From: Roseburia porci
GTDB lineage: Bacteria; Bacillota; Clostridia; Lachnospirales; Lachnospiraceae
Direction of reading: 5' to 3'
NCBI RefSeq assembly: GCF_009695765.1
Contig: NZ_VUNI01000007.1
Location: 62,001 to 126,000, forward strand
Length of the DNA: 64,000 nt
Part shown: positions 61,577 through 64,000 of the stretch, piece after piece
Layout of the letters: every line of letters starts with the position of its first letter
Numbering within the stretch: position 1 is the stretch's first letter
Position numbers and translations under genes: made by a program
Notes under the pieces: generated by a model
The model's input: only the letters and a program-made list of their open reading frames with translations
Database searches by the model: none
What the model was told of the DNA's origin: nothing

Positions 61577-63994
61577 TTATATATTTTGAAATTTTATTTT
61601 ATGAATCAAAACCACTGATGCTGTCATAAGAAAAGCAATTCCCGCAAACAGAAACTTTCCATTTCCAACACCGCCTGCTTCCGGAAGTTCGTACACTTCT
61701 CTTTCCTGCATGGTATTGGTGATTACCTGCATATAATCCCGTTTTCCTTTTTCTGTCTGCTGCGGTTCTCCATAGGATACCTGATAATCCAGATACGCTT
61801 CTTTCATTCTTTCCCCGGATTCCATGCCTTCCCAATATCGTGTTGTGTTCCCGTCTGTCACTTCAAACTCACATGCATCCTCTGCCTGAACCTCTTTTAA
61901 TTCTTTCACCCGGTATTGCTCCGGTGCGTCCAGATGTTCATACACCGCCTGCCAGTTATTCGAAGAATTCAGTTCTTTTACTGTGTTTTCTACCGGAATA
62001 TAATTTCCATTTTCATCCAGATGATATAATCCGACATAAACCAGTGAATGTTCTATATCGTCACCCGTCCATGTTTTCTGAACATACAGATTTCCTTTTG
62101 GATCATTAGTGATGGTCAGCTGTGCATCGCTTCCAAGTCGAATACAGCCATCTGCATCCGCGATCTGTGCCGGCTCTGCCGTTTCATCTTGCAGCTCTTT
62201 TGCCCAGCCATTATATTGTTCTGTATCCAGATTGATCTCATCCACTTTAAAATCGGTTCCTGCAATCAGTCCTGTGATCTGAATCGTATAATCTGCCGGG
62301 ATTCCAGAAATCTCACCACTTTGCGTATTTCCACAAACCGTTTGTGAATCTGCCAAAGCAAGATTTCCATCCGCATCACGCATATAATAATTTCCGTCTT
62401 TTACAACAAAATAATCCCCCTGATAGGGTACAAGTTTTCCCTCTTTATCTTCCAGTTGTACCAGAAAATCAAAGACATCATCTGTCTGGAATCCGTCTGT
62501 GATCCGTTTTGTGATCTGAAGATTTCTGATATTGTCCCTTGCACACTGATTCTTAAAAACAATGCTGGAATTTCCTCCAACCTTCCGTATCTCACTTCTT
62601 GCTGCATATGTTCCAGTCTCTTTGGCAACCGTCCCGTCTGTTGTTGCAATTGTATTTCCCTGTCCATCCAGATATGTTACCTCTCCATTCGAAAGGCTGA
62701 CCTGATCATACTCATCACTTTGGATTTCTGTTTCTTCCACGTAATACTTCAGATTGCGCATAATATCCGGAAATACAGCGGTCTGTCCATCTTTCAAACA
62801 GAAACTTCCATCTTCTGAAACTGCGCTCCTCTGACCGGTATCCACACCATCTTCCCAGATCTGATACGTCGTTCCTTCCGGCATTGTTTCAAAGATATCC
62901 GTACCGTTTTCTTTTTCCAGATATACCTGAAATGGAAACTCTGCATTGGCATAACTCTGTTTGTCTGTATTCGTGATCTGTTTTGTAATCTTTAAGGCAT
63001 CTTTCGGAACCGGTGGCATATTAAACTTCAAGGAACAGTTTGACACCGTAGCTCCGCGCTCCAGGTAAATGAATTCCAGACGATGCTCGGAGCAATCTTC
63101 AAATGTTGCTTTTTCAAGTCCAAAGATCTGCTGCAGCGATGTTGTCTGACCTAACGTATTTCCAATTCCCGAGTCCGCTTCATTTACCACTCCATCGACT
63201 TTGACTTCTCCTGTAGCAAAATTGATCGTTCCTCCGACTTTTGAATGAATTCCGCCAAGATCAAGAACCAGACGTCCATCTACAAATACCCAGACATCAT
63301 CATCTCCGGAAAAAGAAAACGTCATATCCTGCCCTTCCACCTGTCCGTTCTGAGGCTGGATAAAATTAAATCCTACCGTCATTCCGTAATACCAGGATTC
63401 CGATTCCGTAATATCACGAAGCGGCATAAAATTTCCATTTTTTGGTACGTCATATACTGTAAAATCTTTCTGTGAATTATTTTCCGAGGCATCATAATAT
63501 GCATAATTTTTTGCACTGTCGTAGCTGTAATACCCCTGTGCATCCCGTACAAACAGATGATTCAGACCGGATGCAACACACGTCTGCTCCGATAAAAGAC
63601 CATATCTGGCATTTGTATACGCCATTCTTCCGCCTGCTGTCACGACCGGGAACCCCTCATAATTATCCTCTGCGGTTGTTATGTATCCATCTTTTGTATA
63701 AAGATTGCGGTCCATGATTCCCTGTACCGCAACATGGTCATTCGAATATCCCCAGGCTCCCACCCACCGGTTATATCTTGGCCAGTTCCATCCCGGATCT
63801 CCAAGGAAATAGAGATCACTGTAAACTTCATTCATATCATAATCGTATAAACTAATGTCAATTAATCCTGCTGTATCCTCTGTATGTATCGTTCCAGTCG
63901 TTTCCTCTGCCAGCAGAGAAAAACCACCATATCCGGTTCCGACTAGCATAATTGCTGTCAGCAGAAAAGCCAGCGCAGCCTTTCGTATTGTCAT
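61577..63994 (-). CDS. Pilus tip/ancillary protein with fibro-slime domain
   Basis: An 805-residue secreted protein. Signal peptide 1-29; the first 330 residues hold a fibro-slime/PA14-like domain with the hallmark FSFSGDDDVWVFVDGRLV and LDLGGIHSK, a fold known from carbohydrate-binding and adhesion proteins; then three Cna-B-like domains (opening at about 335, 490 and 630 with LKITKQI, LQITKRI and LYVQKTW) and the sorting signal LPEAGG (about residue 770), a membrane helix and a basic tail. The arrangement fits a tip adhesin of the pilus. The start at 63994 is only six bases from the window end, so its ribosome binding site is not visible; an in-frame upstream start cannot be ruled out. Confidence 0.85.
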   Translation of the reverse strand: MTIRKAALAFLLTAIMLVGTGYGGFSLLAEETTGTIHTEDTAGLIDISLYDYDMNEVYSDLYFLGDPGWNWPRYNRWVGAWGYSNDHVAVQGIMDRNLYTKDGYITTAEDNYEGFPVVTAGGRMAYTNARYGLLSEQTCVASGLNHLFVRDAQGYYSYDSAKNYAYYDASENNSQKDFTVYDVPKNGNFMPLRDITESESWYYGMTVGFNFIQPQNGQVEGQDMTFSFSGDDDVWVFVDGRLVLDLGGIHSKVGGTINFATGEVKVDGVVNEADSGIGNTLGQTTSLQQIFGLEKATFEDCSEHRLEFIYLERGATVSNCSLKFNMPPVPKDALKITKQITNTDKQSYANAEFPFQVYLEKENGTDIFETMPEGTTYQIWEDGVDTGQRSAVSEDGSFCLKDGQTAVFPDIMRNLKYYVEETEIQSDEYDQVSLSNGEVTYLDGQGNTIATTDGTVAKETGTYAARSEIRKVGGNSSIVFKNQCARDNIRNLQITKRITDGFQTDDVFDFLVQLEDKEGKLVPYQGDYFVVKDGNYYMRDADGNLALADSQTVCGNTQSGEISGIPADYTIQITGLIAGTDFKVDEINLDTEQYNGWAKELQDETAEPAQIADADGCIRLGSDAQLTITNDPKGNLYVQKTWTGDDIEHSLVYVGLYHLDENGNYIPVENTVKELNSSNNWQAVYEHLDAPEQYRVKELKEVQAEDACEFEVTDGNTTRYWEGMESGERMKEAYLDYQVSYGEPQQTEKGKRDYMQVITNTMQEREVYELPEAGGVGNGKFLFAGIAFLMTASVVLIHKIKFQNI

Positions 63995-64000
63995 AATTCG

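Noticed and set aside
1-64000. CRISPR arrays, insertion sequences, tRNA or rRNA genes, integrases.
   Set aside because: Reading through the window I found no repeat array, no transposase or integrase protein, and no tRNA-like or rRNA stretch.

Overview
The window looks like a chromosomal segment from a Gram-positive, anaerobic, spore-forming gut Firmicute, most likely Lachnospiraceae. The reasons are moderate-to-low GC, strong AGGAGG-type ribosome binding sites, spoIVA, the NfnAB electron-bifurcating enzyme, a Trp-codon T-box, a large DUF5717-like protein, a cell-wall-anchored multi-module amylase and a sortase/pilus locus. The genus cannot be fixed from the sequence alone. Almost every gene lies on the minus strand; only an aminotransferase (3539-4645) and a ClC channel (26027-27286) are on plus. 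I see no insertion sequence, prophage, CRISPR array, rRNA or tRNA.

Layout in coordinate order. 1-3449: 5' part of a very large DUF5717-like protein. 3.5-7.0 kb: stand-alone class II aminotransferase and a CtpE-like P-type ATPase, convergent. 7.2-9.5 kb: nfnAB. 9.6-12.4 kb: TrpXYZ-type ABC importer with a terminator-like hairpin in its short leader. 12.5-14.6 kb: two CobW-type GTPases. 14.7-19.6 kb: ABC exporter, rpsU, alaS and a small membrane protein, the last two short or missed by simple ORF size cut-offs. 19.7-22.6 kb: purine salvage cluster (PNP, amidohydrolase/deaminase, metallo-hydrolase). 22.7-24.2 kb: spoIVA. 24.3-29.3 kb: malQ, a ClC channel and pulA.

29.4-37.8 kb: one long trp transcription unit, trpE-G-C-B-A-D, then threonine aldolase and L-asparaginase, headed by a T-box with a UGG specifier; trpF is absent. 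37.8-41.9 kb: D-lactate dehydrogenase-like gene and a thiamine salvage operon thiM-thiE-HAD-thiD. 42.1-43.6 kb: methyl-accepting chemotaxis protein. 43.6-52.0 kb: TetR-headed operon with a GH2 enzyme, a GT-B-like protein of unknown function, a GPH-family sugar symporter and a GH36 alpha-galactosidase; two matching 26-bp inverted repeats flank its promoter. 52.3-56.8 kb: a 1527-residue secreted starch-binding alpha-amylase with a sortase signal. 57.1-64.0 kb: pilus operon (fibro-slime tip protein, LPxAG pilin, class C sortase, minor surface protein, class B sortase, unknown protein).

Three alpha-glucan genes that are far apart (malQ, pulA, the cell-wall amylase) share a 10-bp-phased CGAAAA direct-repeat motif. 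In pulA and the amylase it sits just downstream of nearly identical promoters, which suggests one regulon: the surface amylase cuts starch outside, pullulanase and 4-alpha-glucanotransferase process the products inside. The most unusual items are this regulon, the TetR-controlled galactoside locus with its GT-B protein, the extended trp operon lacking trpF, the CobW/DUF1980-like fusion, and the use of two sortase classes with non-canonical sorting signals.
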